This document shows positions 1-12,299 of a stretch of DNA of 64,000 bases, piece by piece; the first letter of the stretch is position 1; every line of letters begins with the position of its first letter. The notes below the pieces were generated by a model, which was not told where the DNA came from, searched no databases, and saw only the letters and a program-made list of their open reading frames with translations. Both the position numbers and the translations under genes were made by a program. The DNA is from Diabrotica undecimpunctata (lineage: Eukaryota > Arthropoda > Insecta > Coleoptera > Chrysomelidae): contig NC_092803.1 in NCBI RefSeq assembly GCF_040954645.1, positions 122,779,961-122,843,960 of the forward strand. The letters run 5' to 3'.

Positions 1-140
1 GTCCAGTAATATTAGGGAGCTGAAGCCGGACTACGTCTACCAGAAGTACTCACGACGATAAAATTACACAAAAAAGGTAGAGTTACAAATATTACATGTA
101 TAAAACGATGTTAGAAAATGACATAGGGGCTATAAAAGAT

Positions 141-1126
141 GTCCTCATTAGAATACAATAAACCGGCTTATCTATGTTTTGTGAACCTTAAGAAGGCATT
201 TGATCGAGTAAAATTAAAGGAGTTTATCCACTTATTGTACGCAAGAGGGATACCTTTAGGAATAATCAAAACAATCGAAAATATCTATCAAAGCAACTAA
301 CTGACCCTATTGAAGCTGGCAATGGCATAAGACAGGGAGATTCTCTGAGTCCTGTATTGTTCGACCTGATTATGGAGGAAATAATAAAAAAAGTAAGAAC
401 TAAAAAAGCATACCCAATGGGAGAAAAACAACTTAAAATAATCTTCCATGCAGACGACGCAGTACTACTCTCACAGAGTGAAGATGATTTACAACGTATG
501 CTGTACCAATTTAATACAACAGCCAGAAAATTTAACATCTTAATTTCCCGAAAATAGACAAAATGCATGATTATATCAGCAAATTTACTAAGATGTAAAT
601 TGGAGCTGGAAGGTCAGATAATAGAACGAGTGATGGAGTTTAAATATCTAGGTATCACATTATCTAGCTACGAAAAGCTCGAAATGAAAGTGGAAGATCA
701 AGTGAAAAAATATCGGAAAAGATATAAAAGACAGAATTTACAAAACAGTCATCAGACCAATAATAACATACGCGGCAGAAACACGAAACACGACCTGACA
801 CAGAGAGGGCATAAAGGATGTTAGAAACAGCAGAGATGAAAACGGAGAAATTGATAGTGAAACACTATGAAACAGAGCTAAAAGTACATATTTACGACGT
901 ATATGCAAGGTGGAGAACATCAAAGACTGGGTTAGAAATAGAAGAATAGAATGGAACGATCATATAAGCCGAATGACATCAAATAGAGTAGTAAAGATTG
1001 CAAAATACGGTTCCCCTATAGGAAGACAATCAGTAGAAAGACCATGTAAACGATGGAACGACAACTTACTGGAGGAACATTGAAAAACAGACAAAGTCAT
1101 GTCTACATAAAAAGAAGAAGAAGAAG
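141..1126 (+). pseudogene. Non-LTR retrotransposon RT fragment (LINE family C)
   Basis: This is a decayed reverse transcriptase. Motif A reads LKKAFDRV near 187-212, motif B reads IRQGDSLSPVLF near 326-361, and motif C reads HADDAVLL near 448-471, where His replaces the usual Phe or Tyr before ADD. Downstream comes the LINE tail region KYLGITLSSY near 643-672 and a C-terminal WVRNRRIEWNDHISRM-like segment near 930-975. Frames change several times and stops interrupt it. It ends in an AAG-rich simple tail at about 1108-1128, typical of LINE 3' ends. The same family recurs at 12982-14080 (+), 17780-18723 (-) and 45665-46265 (-). It is non-functional. Confidence 0.85.
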
Positions 1127-1129
1127 AAA

Positions 1130-1940
1130 AACTCCCCTGGTGCCCTAACGAAACTAATCATTCAGCATTAACCTTAACATCCAAAAGTTTAGAATACTTA
1201 ATTTTACAGGATAAAATTTAATTAGATGCCACTCTAAAACTGTGTAATATATTAATTTAATATAGATAAATTAATATAATATTTAATCGAGAGATTAGCA
1301 AAAATAAATTTTTGGAAATTTTTTGTGGGTTTCTGTTACTATTTTCGATTCATTTGAAGGCGTCTTGCAAATTAACCACCCACAATAACATAAAGTTTAA
1401 TGCCTCCTATAAGTTTACTGTTTTATATTTTATTGTTGTTTCAAATTTTAATAAGGGAGTACCGAACCGTTTCTTTTCTCGGTATAATAATACATTTAAA
1501 CAGTCTATTTTACATACTTCAGTTGTATAACTATTCTATGGAATTGGAATTGATTTTATGCTATATTGTACTAGGACGCGCATTCTTTAAATATAAATAA
1601 AATAGAAAGTTATTTTATGTTTTCTCAGTAAAACAGTAAAAGTAGGAAGAGAACATGTTTTTGTTTAAAAAAAAACGTTAACATAAGCCAAATTATGTTA
1701 AAATTTAGTATTTAGTGAATGTGACTATCTTGAGTGATTGTAAGTCGTCCGAGGGTATACAAATCTACTAATGTCCAAGGTGCATACAAACTTTTATGTC
1801 ATACTAGTTTGTTATCGTATTTACAATCTAAATATTTTTAAAAAATCATAAATTTTATCATAGCAGAGTAGGCAATACCGTCGTTAGGATAATGATGTCA
1901 AACATAAATACACATCTGCTGCTGTCAAACCTAAAAAGTT
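1130..1940. other. AT-rich stretch, no gene seen
   Basis: No coding frame with a recognisable family, no clear splice sites and no terminal repeats were found. Short open frames here start at non-ATG codons and have AT-driven composition. Confidence 0.5.
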
Positions 1941-1943
1941 AAA

Positions 1944-2610
1944 ATGCAGGAAAGTTTTAAAATTCACGACGAAATCGCAAAAACGGCAAAAAAAGAAATA
2001 CAAAACTTGCTACTGAAGAAATCGAGAGACGCATACGACAGGGAATATAACAAATTACTAAACTGGATAGTAAAAACTATGTAGAACATATAAATGAAAC
2101 TGTGCTACTTGGATACTTTGGCGATCTTGCGAAGACGTGTTCTCCTAGTTCCTTATGGTACAAATATTCAATGATAAAAAAGACTAATGTTAAATAAGAA
2201 TATTAACATCGTTAATTACTATAATTTAAGCGAATATTTGAAGAAACCGTCAAAAGGATAGCAGCCAAAAAAGTCTAATCCCCTTCATCATTCCAAATTA
2301 TTTAGGTTTGAGCGATCCTGACAAGTATAAATGTCACAGTTTGCGTTGAACATAGACAACTCTTCAGGCAGATACTGAAGCCAGTATGACAACGTTGAAG
2401 TGGCATGGTGGATGAAAGAGTTTATCAGTTGCTGAAGCATACGTAGAGGTTCAAAAAAAGAGATTTTAGGGATGCTGGCAGGCATATCTTCTGGATGTGG
2501 CTTTGTCTTACATAAACTTGATACGCAGACAATGAAACATTAATCAAAATTTGCTGATGGAAATCTATCTATCACCGAATATTTCCAGAATTGCCAATTT
2601 TGTTATGTAG
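1944..2610 (+). pseudogene. Crypton-type tyrosine recombinase fossil
   Basis: An ATG at 1944 opens a segment ending in KKSRDAYDREYNKLLNW, which looks like the N-terminal SAM-like part of insect Crypton/tyrosine recombinases. After a frame change, YFGDLAKTCSPSSLWYKYSM (about 2112-2171) follows, then NIVNYYNLSEYLKKPSKG about 2206-2260. The C-terminal catalytic half follows at about 2297-2470: LGLSDPDKYKCHSLR gives the H-x-x-R motif, then TTLKWHGG with the Trp codon of the GGW motif mutated to TGA, and SVAEAYVE carries the candidate catalytic Tyr. The middle of the protein, with the first catalytic Arg, appears deleted. Family assignment rests on motif order recalled for these recombinases. The copy is dead. 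Confidence 0.72.
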
Positions 2611-3940
2611 TTATATGCATAAATAATGTTATGTAGTTATAATAATTTAATTCCTTATTTTGTAACTTTAATAATAAATGATATTAAAAAGTTATCAAAA
2701 TTATTTTTGTCTTTATGCCTATGCGGCCCATAAAGTATACTATTATGTAGTTGGTAACTAAGAAATAAAAACACAATAATGAACTAGTATGACATAAATA
2801 ATAATATTTCTAGTTTTGCCAAATTTTTAAAGCTTATAAAGTAACGTAGATTGGATATGGATACCTCTATTTTTACCTCTGTTATAGTAGTTAAAGTAAA
2901 TAGTGATGTATTATTGTTGAATGAATAAATCAAAAAAATATACTAATAGGATAATGTTATAATATACATTTATATTTCACAAAAAACGTATTTAGGGCAC
3001 CAAAATTCTTTAATAGTCTAATTTGCTTTTTTTAGATGTCCATGTGATATATTCGTCAATGTCATCAACAGGATAATAGTGTATAATGTAATTTTGTTTA
3101 AATTGAAAAATATCACAAGTTGCTAATTCTAAAATAGCATATCTAGCTTTGTAATTGGCGACAAGCAGCAAAAGTTTAAGGAAAAAAAATTACTTTATAT
3201 TCGATTTTAAAACGTTTATGCCTATTATGTCCTTTTAAGTAAATTCTTTGTTTACTAATATGACAGTGATATGATTATTTAAGAATTTTGTACGAAACTT
3301 TGGCTTGAATAAGCATACACAAACTATATGTACATCGTATTATGCACCCTAATACGATACGAAAGTTTCAACTAACGTTTGAAAAGAGTTCATTTGTATT
3401 AATAAATATTCTAGATATAAATTTTGCAAAGTTTAACATGTTTAACATTTATGTTAGTAACATTAACATTTACATTAGTAAATGTTAAACATTTGTTTCT
3501 TATTCCCATAATGTTTAAAATAGATAAATAGACTCTTATTGTAATTAATAATAAAATTAAATATGTATATACATTTTTGCGCCAATATATAATGGTTCTT
3601 AAAATCTTTAGTAACCAAAGATTTGTGTTGTAAACAAAAGAATCTATTCGAAATGAATCTTAGGGATGCAATGTTGGTTGAATAGGAAACTTTTTGGTTC
3701 GAAAACTACATAAGAACAATATTAAGAGTATTGAGATCAACTAAAACTTTATTTTTTGGCTTTTTAAAAACCTTGTGTTGCCATTTTTTTTAAATCAAAT
3801 TTAAAAGTGATCGAGATGAAAAATATAATATTTTACATTGCATATTGGTAATAATCTGTTAGGATTAAAATAAAACGTGTGTTATAAAGAACATAAATTT
3901 TTTAGGGAATATGTGGAAAATTCATCTAAGACTAAAAGGA
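2611..3940. other. AT-rich stretch, no gene seen
   Basis: Very AT-rich DNA without a recognisable reading frame. A small imperfect palindrome of AACATTTA/TAAATGTT units lies near 3455-3490. Confidence 0.5.
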
Positions 3941-4070
3941 AAAGACAGTTAAGATTTGATTTCACGTACAGGGCGCCTGCGCATCCGCTTATACGTATTT
4001 CGACCTAATAGGCATCATCAGAACAGCTTTCGCAGTCGCTCTGAACGTAAAAATAAATCTTTTCTGTCTT
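3941..4070. repeat. Foldback MITE, family M1
   Basis: Imperfect terminal inverted repeats: AAAGACAGTTAAGATTTGAT at 3941 is inverted at 4036-4070 (ends in TCTTTTCTGTCTT). The core contains GCTTATACGTATTTCGACCT followed by GGCATCATCAGA. Related units occur at 29590-29771 and, in part, at 40256-40310. No coding capacity. Confidence 0.6.
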
Positions 4071-4183
4071 AAGAAGCAACTCTAACATGGCTTCGTATAG
4101 ACGGAAATAGCGACATCTAATAATAAAATCCGTAAACTAATTTTCGAAACCAAATTCAGAATTTCGCTTTAATCTGTCCCTTC

Positions 4184-4312
4184 TAAGAATTGCAAGGCAA
4201 AACAGACGTTGATAAAGATGTTATAAGGGACATGGGAATCATATGTGCTTTATAAGAATTGCAAGGCAAAATAGACGTTGATAAAGATGTAATTAGAGAA
4301 ATGGGGAATCTA
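4184..4312. repeat. Tandem duplication of about 69 bp
   Basis: TAAGAATTGCAAGGCAAAA at 4184 recurs at 4253, and both are followed by AGACGTTGATAAAGATGT and a GGGAATC-type end. Two diverged copies in direct orientation. Confidence 0.7.
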
Positions 4313-4429
4313 AAGTTGCATTTCACAACATATCTCCTCAACTAAGCAAAATTCTTAGCGAATTGGTTTCTAGTACTCGTACAGAGTATATCGGAATAAA
4401 AGACTGTTTAACATATATCAAATATCTAT

Positions 4430-5530
4430 TTAACTACTGGCGTAACAGTTAAGTAAGTTAACAAACTAGACAACGATATAACAAATAAATCAAATAAGAT
4501 ATGTCAGAAATATTTGATAAATATGGAAAATCTTGGAAAGTATTAGTCGCCTTACATAAATAATGAACTTTACCGAGATTTAGCCATCAAACATTATTTT
4601 GATGGAGAAACTAAGATTTTGAACTTATACTTCGAAATCTGGAAATATGGTAAAGTATTAAAAACAGTTTAGAGAGTACATATATTAAAAAGCAAGATCC
4701 TTTGTAGTACAAATTAAGAAATTAGAGTGGATAATGATGGCAAAAATATTATAACTTGTTATCAGATATGAAATTTGAAAATCGTGGGTAAAAAAATCAG
4801 CTATAGAAAAATCCTTGCTCACAAAATCCCATTATAGGCCAGAGTGTAAAACAACAGCTGAAAATAGATAAGATTGTGCCAAATTTGAATACATGGGAAC
4901 AGGATCTCGAGACAAACAAGTGTTTTTACATTTTGCAAAATTATTTCCACAAGATGTTTGATTTGCCAAGAATAATTTTTGTTCTTACCAATTTTTCATA
5001 TCCTTCACTTTTAACAAATTTGTTTTAAACCAATAGACACTTTAAATACTTTCACTTTAAAACTTTTATTTGTAGGGAAGCAATTTTTATGAACTTTCCG
5101 ATTACACTTATCACTATTTTATTTTTGAACTTATCACTACTTTATTATTAATTCTTCATGGAAGATATCCAGTTGGTTTCTCTGTATATTTCAACTATGT
5201 TCATATATTCTGTTCCAAATAATTAGGACTATAGAATAATGGATCACTATCCTATAATAGTAGTCAAAATATTTCAAAATTTAAAAAAGTCAATGTTTAA
5301 AACTTCAATCAAGCAAAACTTTATACAAACCAAAGGCGGATTTAAATTTTTTGAAATATGCTGCTGAAGCCTTGCCATTAAAACACCTTGTAAGTTTTAG
5401 ATACGATAGTATAATTTTTTATTTAAAGGTTCCAATAAAAATGTAAAAGCCTCGTACTATTTTAAAAAAATTGATCGCTATTAGCAAAGCCATAAAATAA
5501 TTGTTAATATGAAACGCCAAAGCATTGTTC
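4430..5530. other. AT-rich stretch, no gene seen
   Basis: No recognisable coding or structural signal apart from general AT richness. Confidence 0.5.
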
Positions 5531-5536
5531 TCTTAC

Positions 5537-5566
5537 CTCCAAGGCGACCATGCAACTCCTGATCCC
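5537..5566 (-). other. Candidate 30-nt micro-exon
   Basis: Read on the - strand, a GC-richer 30-nt block is preceded by a pyrimidine-rich tract ending CTGAG (acceptor AG at 5567-5568) and followed by the strong donor GTAAGA at 5536-5531. It would encode ten codons without a stop in the phase starting GGG. It could be an alternative exon of the - strand host gene whose terminal exon lies at 14675-14946, but no partner exon was found nearby. The + strand also shows weaker splice-like signals here, so strand and reality are uncertain. Confidence 0.25.
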
Positions 5567-5925
5567 CTCAGTAAAAAAGTAAACAAAGATATTTCCAAAT
5601 AATATTAAAATAAAAAAGGTACGAGGGTAGGAAAAAAAATTGTGGTTCGCCCTGGCAAAGGCTGGAGCAACTTAAGGGTGGTTGGTTAAAAAAGCCATGA
5701 ATATATGCGAATATTCGCTGTTAATCAAAAAACAATTGACAACTCCCGTTTCAATCATTTGTTTATGTTACTTTCCATTAGATATGCAATTAGCATCACT
5801 CCTTTATTTACTTAGTTTAAAAATTGTTTTATAAATAGACTTACTTGGACGCATGTTCAGATCGTAATACCTAGAGTCAAGTGGTTTGCCGAGTATAAAT
5901 ACCAAAAGTATCAAGCGCAGTATTT

Positions 5926-6117
5926 TTGGAAGACCTTCAGTATTTCGTAATCGGTATGAAGTCACCGAGTAAAATTAGGTTGCCAGAACGCCTGATCATA
6001 TTATTCGTATATTTAGGAAAGTTTGAACAATGTGGAAAAATGTTTTCGAGACGGCCCACATCATCGACTGAAACGATTAATCACAAAGAGGATAAATCTG
6101 AAAACGTGACGTTATAG
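5926..6117 (+). pseudogene. Possible transposase N-terminal remnant
   Basis: An open frame of 63 codons (TTG at its first position, no ATG start) contains LPERLIILFVYLGKFEQCGK, followed by SRRPTSSTETIN. The spacing is reminiscent of the helix-turn-helix N-terminus of insect mariner-like transposases, but the resemblance is weak and nothing catalytic follows. It may be a chance frame. Confidence 0.2.
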
Positions 6118-6119
6118 AT

Positions 6120-7320
6120 AGATATGTGTGATCTACCTAAATATTATTAAAAATGACATTAAAATATGATTTTCAAATATATAGAAACAAACAAAAATAA
6201 ATACTCTAGGTAGACTGCAAGGGATTTTTGCCAAATTTTTTCGAAAATAAATAATGGTGCCAGAAAATAAAAAATATAATATATTATTTAAATGCTTTTT
6301 ATAGACTGACAGATGGAAATTTAGTTATTAAATGCTGCAATAATGACAATAAAAAAAATTAATTGTATTTGTTTCGCCCACTAGACAAGATAACATATTT
6401 ATTTATAATAAACATATAGAAGCTTGACAGAAAAGGCTTAAAAAGACAACTAATATTATAATAATTAACAAAAGCGTTAAAATATTTTCTCGGATATTAA
6501 AATATAAAAATTACCAAATAATAAAGTATCCTCATTAATCCATCCTTCTAGAATTATTTGAGATATAGTTATGCCGGGTAATTTTAAGGTTAACGCGAAA
6601 TAAATAAGTAGACCATAGAACATAGACAATGTATAGGTCACAGAAAGATTAGCATTAAAATATTAGAATTAATTATGTTATGACAGAAATAAAATACAGG
6701 CTGGCACAATTGTTTGCGTTTTTTTAAATTGGTTTTTTACTGTATATAAAGTTAACTGTTTAGAAAATCAATATCATGGAGATGTGTGAAAAATGGAACA
6801 GGAAGTTGTTTTGAAAAAAGGAAAGTTTGAAGTTCTAAGATAGTGGTGAATTAAGATTAAAAATGCTTGAAAAATATTTTTTTTTGTTTTTAGCTTGCTA
6901 TGTCTGAGAACTAAAACAAAATTATCTAGCTATAAAATAGAGCAGCTGCTTGAAGAATTTTGTCAATTTCAATATCTATAAGTAGAGTGCGAGTACCTTA
7001 AATATCTCTCGGTAAATGCTCTACCACCAAATGTACACTGATACTATGTTTTTCAACTGGTAAGTAAATAAAAATTGTGAGATTTCGGTAACTATGCTAC
7101 TTACAGACTGACGTTATTTCTCAAACGTCATTTTTTCCTTATAAAAAGATGCTCTTTTTAGCATCGTTTATATTTTCAAGCTATTCAAATAATATTATTT
7201 AATAAATGAGTCATCTTAGTTCTTCTCTTGATTGTTTACCTGATATATTTTTCACTTTAATACGTTTATATTTCTATTGCTAATATTATTCAACCTAATG
7301 AATTATATATTACGTGTTAC
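6120..7320. other. AT-rich stretch, no gene seen
   Basis: No recognisable coding, repeat or RNA feature. Confidence 0.5.
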
Positions 7321-7339
7321 TCAGGAAAATAAGGTTCAA

Positions 7340-8345
7340 AGAAAATATACCAAAAAATTTAAGTGTTTGAGTAATAAGATATCGAAAAGGGTAAATCTTA
7401 CTACAAATACTGGAGACCAATTACAATACTTAAAACAGCAAGTGAAATAAAGGGCGAAAATTATATTGGAGAGAATCTCGGAACATATAAATAAAAAATA
7501 AAAGCCAACCGAATAGAAATAAGACCAAATTTGACATATGTTAATTAAGATCAATATCTTGGGACTTATTTTAGGAAAGAACGGAAATAAATGATATTTG
7601 TTTAAAAGTTCAATCGTGATGAAATATATATGTCAAATGTATTGGCTTGAAAAAATCTTCGATGTAATTATCCGGTTTGAACTAAATGAAATACACAAGT
7701 ATAAAAAACCGGACTAAAAATAAATAATACAAACAAAAATACAATAAGAAATAATATACAGTTAATGTATAAAACAGAACTTAAATGTATATACGGCTGA
7801 AAACAAAATGGAAGTAGTCGAAAAGTTCTGTTACCTGAGGAGCTTCGTAAATAAAACTGACAGCGCAGAGGGCGCCATATAAAGAATAGACCTTGAGTAA
7901 ACTTCTTTTAACTCACCACGGAAGGCCTAATGTTTAAATAACATTGGTAAAAACAAAACTGCATCTGCGTCTGCATGAAAATAAGTACTCTTAAAACCTG
8001 TTTATTATAAGATTGCACTAGTTTATAAAGAAATGCTTATGCCTTATATTAGGAATATTCTGACACAATTTAATTACAAATGGAGAACAATAGAGGTTAC
8101 CTAATGAAGAAAAAATAGAAACTCAACTAGTATTGAGATGGATTGGTCATTCATTATTGATAAACAGAATGTGAATTACAACACTTCATGAAAAAGAAAA
8201 AAAAACCAATACACTCGTAAAAAATATAAATATAAAAGGAACTATCAGTAGCTAATTAAACAAGGAACGAATCAAAACAATAGAAATAAACAAATGATAA
8301 TGGAACAAGCTGGTAAACTCGGTCGAACGAGAATCAACAGGCGGT
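7340..8345 (+). pseudogene. LINE 3' fragments (RTE-like), badly decayed
   Basis: The clearest part is MEVVEKFCYLRSFVNKTDSA at about 7809-7868, matching the xVxxFxYLGSxV segment after the RT domain of many LINEs, and LRWIGHSLLINRM near 8131-8172, matching the C-terminal LRWxGH motif. A weaker YLGTY signal near 7550-7580 may be a second older copy. Frames are broken throughout. Confidence 0.6.
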
Positions 8346-8399
8346 GCGTGAGATTAACAGCCTCACCGTCACTACCTTTTGCAATTGAAGCACAATAAG

Positions 8400-9050
8400 C
8401 TACATTTTACTTCACATCTCATATACGACATATGCTGATGAATTTTTTCCCAAAAGTGTGTTTAGGTAAAATTATTTTTTATGCCATGTACATAATATTA
8501 TGTGTGTTTAAACGTCAGAAGTTCATTCACCATTTTTCAATATTTTCATATATATTCGAAATTTTGGTGAAAGCGCTTAACACAATCAAATCTTAACTTT
8601 AAAAATTGTAATTAGTACGTAATGTACAATATTGTGAAATAATCAAAAATTGTATAGAAAAATGATGAATTAAATGGCTTAATTTTCTTGTCGTCCGGGG
8701 AGTACATTCATGAAAAATACTGAAAAAATTAACGTTACGGAATGACACCAAAGATAGTATAGTATATCTGTTTAAAAAACTTTAAAGGATAAGTCGACAA
8801 ATATTCTATCTTATCAAGCTATATAAAGTATAGCTCCTAAAAAATGACGTCTACGAAAAACGTAGCTAAATCAGATGCAAAACAAAACAATGGGAAAGTT
8901 ATAATTGTAACCAAACGAAAGGGAGTGTTTTTCAATGAAGTACTAACAAAGTAATATTAACCAATAACAAAGACAATAACAATTTCCTGCTAGTATCTTG
9001 AGATATAATAATGAAAAATTAAGTAAAATGGATATACTAGGTGATCTAAT
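8400..9050. other. AT-rich stretch, no gene seen
   Basis: No recognisable reading frame or repeat structure. Confidence 0.5.
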
Positions 9051-9059
9051 GTAACCTCC

Positions 9060-10360
9060 TTTAAAAAGAAAAATATATTTTTCTAGAAAATTCTTTTACT
9101 TTATTCGATATAGTATTATTTTCACTCATTACAAAGATTACAGTAGTTTACAAACTTCTTTATGCTGCCGCAAATATATAATTCTAAAAGCTCTGCAAAG
9201 TAGGTATTTGTTTCATCAATTATCTCTTCGTTCGACCTAATTTTTTTATTTATAAACCATTTCTTTAAATTTGGGCACACATAATAATCGAAATGAGCTA
9301 AATCAGGAGAATATGCTGGATGAGAAAACTATTCGAATCTCAACTCATGAATTTTTGATGTTGTCAATACGCTCTTTTGAGCACCACTCATCAATTTTTA
9401 CCATTGTCAAAACGCTCTCTTGAGCCGAGCATTGTCTTGGAGAAACAACATTTGTTTCTTCTGCATATGGCGCTGTTTCTCACCGAGCTACTTCAATTAG
9501 TTTAATATTGCACGAAAATATTGATATTTTTACCATTTTTAAGATAGTCAATGACCATTATGCCTTTGCAATCCCAAAATACAGCGGCGATAACCTTTTC
9601 GATCCATTGAACTACTATTGACCGCTTCGGAGCATTTTTTCTGGCTTCAGTTCACTGCCATGGATTTAGTCTGTTTCAAGTGTAGTAGTGGATCTAATTT
9701 CCATTAAAGGTTACCAATCTATTACCAATCCAGGTTCCATTAAAGGTTACCAAGAGTCCGACGGATGGAAAAATTTTTCAGATTCAAAACTTCCTTCAAA
9801 ATATGATTAGTGTGTTCTTTACTAATTCTTAAGACCAATTCACGCACCATAAATTTACGATTAGCTAAAACCATTTCATGGATTATCTTCAGAGTTTTTG
9901 GTGAAACTACACTGAAGGGCCGTTAGGTACGTGTTTCGTCCAATCTAGATATACGACCACTACAAAACGAAACTAAAATTTTACAGTAGATTCTGAAACG
10001 TCAATAAACTTATTTTAAAATTCAATTGGTGTCTTTTTCCCATAGTAATTACTTTAAGATGCCACAATAGCTCAACAACAATATTTTGAAGGAATATTAG
10101 TCCCATATTTCAGCTTTTATCATTTATCATGAACATTATCCAGCTTCTCATTTGTTTCCTTTGCCCTTTTATTTTCCAAATAATAGTTTTTAATGAGAGA
10201 TCAAAAATCTGTTTTCTCTATAGGTGTCATTTTTCCAAATACGTCAACTTTATGCAGCTGTTAAAAATATACTAATGACTGCATTGTTGTAAAATTTGAG
10301 ATTTATATCTTAAAATGGTCAAACTTTCTAGAACTAATTTTTTTTTGAGATCGGGGCACT
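9060..10360 (-). pseudogene. Mariner transposase fossil
   Basis: On the - strand the block at about 9345-9275 reads HPAYSPDLAHFDYYVCP, the DD34D mariner signature around the third catalytic Asp. Upstream (about 9610-9530) comes KVIAAVFWDCKGIMVIDYL, the mariner FWD-G-I-IDYL block. Frameshifts and stops are frequent. Short inverted sequences with TCTAGAAA near 9085-9100 and 10330-10345 may be the TIRs. A copy of another short repeat (9995-10110) is inserted in it. Confidence 0.78.
9995..10110. repeat. Short repeat family M2 copy (inside mariner)
   Basis: GAAACGTCAATAAACTTATT, then GTAATTACTTTAAGATGCCACAA-like sequence. Related pieces occur at 15334-15520, 33728-33900 and 51828-51849, so this is a dispersed non-autonomous family. 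Confidence 0.5.
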
Positions 10361-10639
10361 CTAATCAGCGAAGAATGTTACATTTAAATGTTAAATAGAT
10401 ATAATTTCTCAGAATAAAGGGAATTAGTAAAATCCTATTAGATTACCAAAAAAACATAACGAGTCTCATCGCAAATCTTTCATTTCTTTGTGCTGGTGTT
10501 CAGTTACATGCTTTTAATGATATTCTTTTTTTGGTAATTTGTAGAACATGTAAGTATTTTTTTAACTATTTTTTAGTGATATTATCTATTGTCGTGTTTT
10601 ATAATTTCATCATCTCTCTTATACTTTCATTCCTTATCT

Positions 10640-11010
10640 AATTAAATAGAGTTAAACCACAACCTATTTTACCGTAGGTACATCAGTTCAGCTCAGAAAA
10701 GTTTTTGTGACACATTCTTGCATGTAAGCTACGTTTTCAACTTACAGGTCTATATTATTAACATTTATTCTTTTTCCTATGTCTATGTAATATTTTTATT
10801 TTTTATTAAGTGTAACTTCAAGATATTTGTGCTGTTTTACACCATATATATATTTCCTTTTATTTATCCTCTAAGCTCCATATTGCGAAATATTTACCAT
10901 CAGTTTGTTTATTATGTACGTCATCTCTTGCTGATCTTTGGAAAGAACTACCTGATTATCTGCAAACAGAATTATATAATAAGAGAGTTCTCATATCCAT
11001 ATTTTCATGT
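10640..11010 (-). pseudogene. LINE RT fragment (family D)
   Basis: On the - strand, LFADNQVVLSKDQQEMTYII (about 10963-10904) is RT motif C with the second Asp changed to Asn (FADN for FADD). INKLMVNISQYGA and, after frame changes, KQHKYLEVTLN follow. The + strand open frame over the same stretch is only its AT-rich shadow. Confidence 0.65.
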
Positions 11011-11039
11011 ATTTTCTTGTACACTATTTTAAAGAGCTG

Positions 11040-11940
11040 CAAAGATAAATTTTTAAGGATTGAAAAGAGATAGAATGACAACCTAATAGAATAGTTTAAT
11101 CGCACATTTTGGTTAAGCTTTAAAAAATTAAAGACTGATTAGACGATGAATGTAGAGATAGATAAGATAAAGAATTCCATACAGAGAGTGTTTAGCAACA
11201 GTCAAAAAAAGACCCGTCTTCTAAAAAAAACTGGTGTGATACTTCTATTTTATACAAACTTTTTACTATTCTTTTCCATCACAAATACTTTAAATAAATT
11301 ACACCAAAAGAATAACAGCTAATTGAGAATATTAAAAATTATTAGAAACGTTAAAAATATGTAAAAGGCGCAGGGATAAGACCAGATCAGTGTGATTAAA
11401 AGCTATAATATGTAAAAATAATAAAAAAAAATCTTTAATTCAAGAAAACATAATTTTATATTTTTTACTAAACATAATATTAAGGTACTGAATTGGATAA
11501 CAAACTAAATTTAAACAACAAAACATATGAGCAAGTGCTAAAAACCTAAATTTACAGTGTCATTTTTATCGCCAACTTATCTAATTTTCCTTGAAGAAGA
11601 ATAGACTCATTTCCCAGAATGTACCACGGGATCTTTTTTTAGACTTGAATGCTACTCAGACTCATTTACGATGCATTCCTTGTTTAATCGTGGAGATCAA
11701 TGGGTTCAGTCGATGTGAATCATAATCTACAAGCATCTATTGTAGTGAATCACAACCTGATGTCTTTAAATAGTTATTAGGACTATTTAAAACAGTTAGC
11801 AACAACAAATGATCAGCTGTTAGTACATAGTTTAATAATAGACATTAATACTTTTGTTATTTACAATAAGTGTGTGGGTATTTTTTACAGGTTATAGGCA
11901 CTTATATATAAAGCTATGCGAATAACACTACATGCATCAG
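11040..11940. other. AT-rich stretch, no gene seen
   Basis: No recognisable family or exon-like signal. Confidence 0.45.
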
Positions 11941-11949
11941 ACGACTTTA

Positions 11950-12060
11950 TCATCAAAATAGTTTAAATTGGATGTGCACACGGAGTGGATCCAGGGAACC
12001 AACCTCCCAGTGCAAATGCTCAGTTGAAACTATCTTGATGGTTGGGTCGTACGACCCAAG
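11950..12060. repeat. Small foldback with an 18-bp perfect palindrome
   Basis: ATCATCAAAATAGTTT near 11951 is inverted as AACTATCTTGATGG near 12029. Beside it, TTGGGTCGTACGACCCAA at 12042-12059 is a perfect self-complementary palindrome. Probably a MITE remnant. Confidence 0.45.
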
Positions 12061-12299
12061 TAGCGACATCTAAGTGGCCTCGTGTCTCACAATCCTATAT
12101 GGTTTTCTTTATGTAACTCTGATAAAAAAAATAGTGCTCCAAGAAGATAATATCTATCATCACTCTGTTAAGTATCGTGTTTTAATTTATAAAACTAGAC
12201 TTTCTACATTAAGTAAAAACTGTTAAAATTAAAATTTTGTTTTGCTTGTACCCTCTCTGTTTGCATATCTTCTCTCCTTTACGTAACTGTGTATACTGT

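Noticed and set aside
10718..11032. 104-codon + strand frame, Phe/Tyr/Ile-rich
   Set aside because: The - strand of the same DNA encodes a LINE RT motif C. The + frame is an AT-rich shadow.
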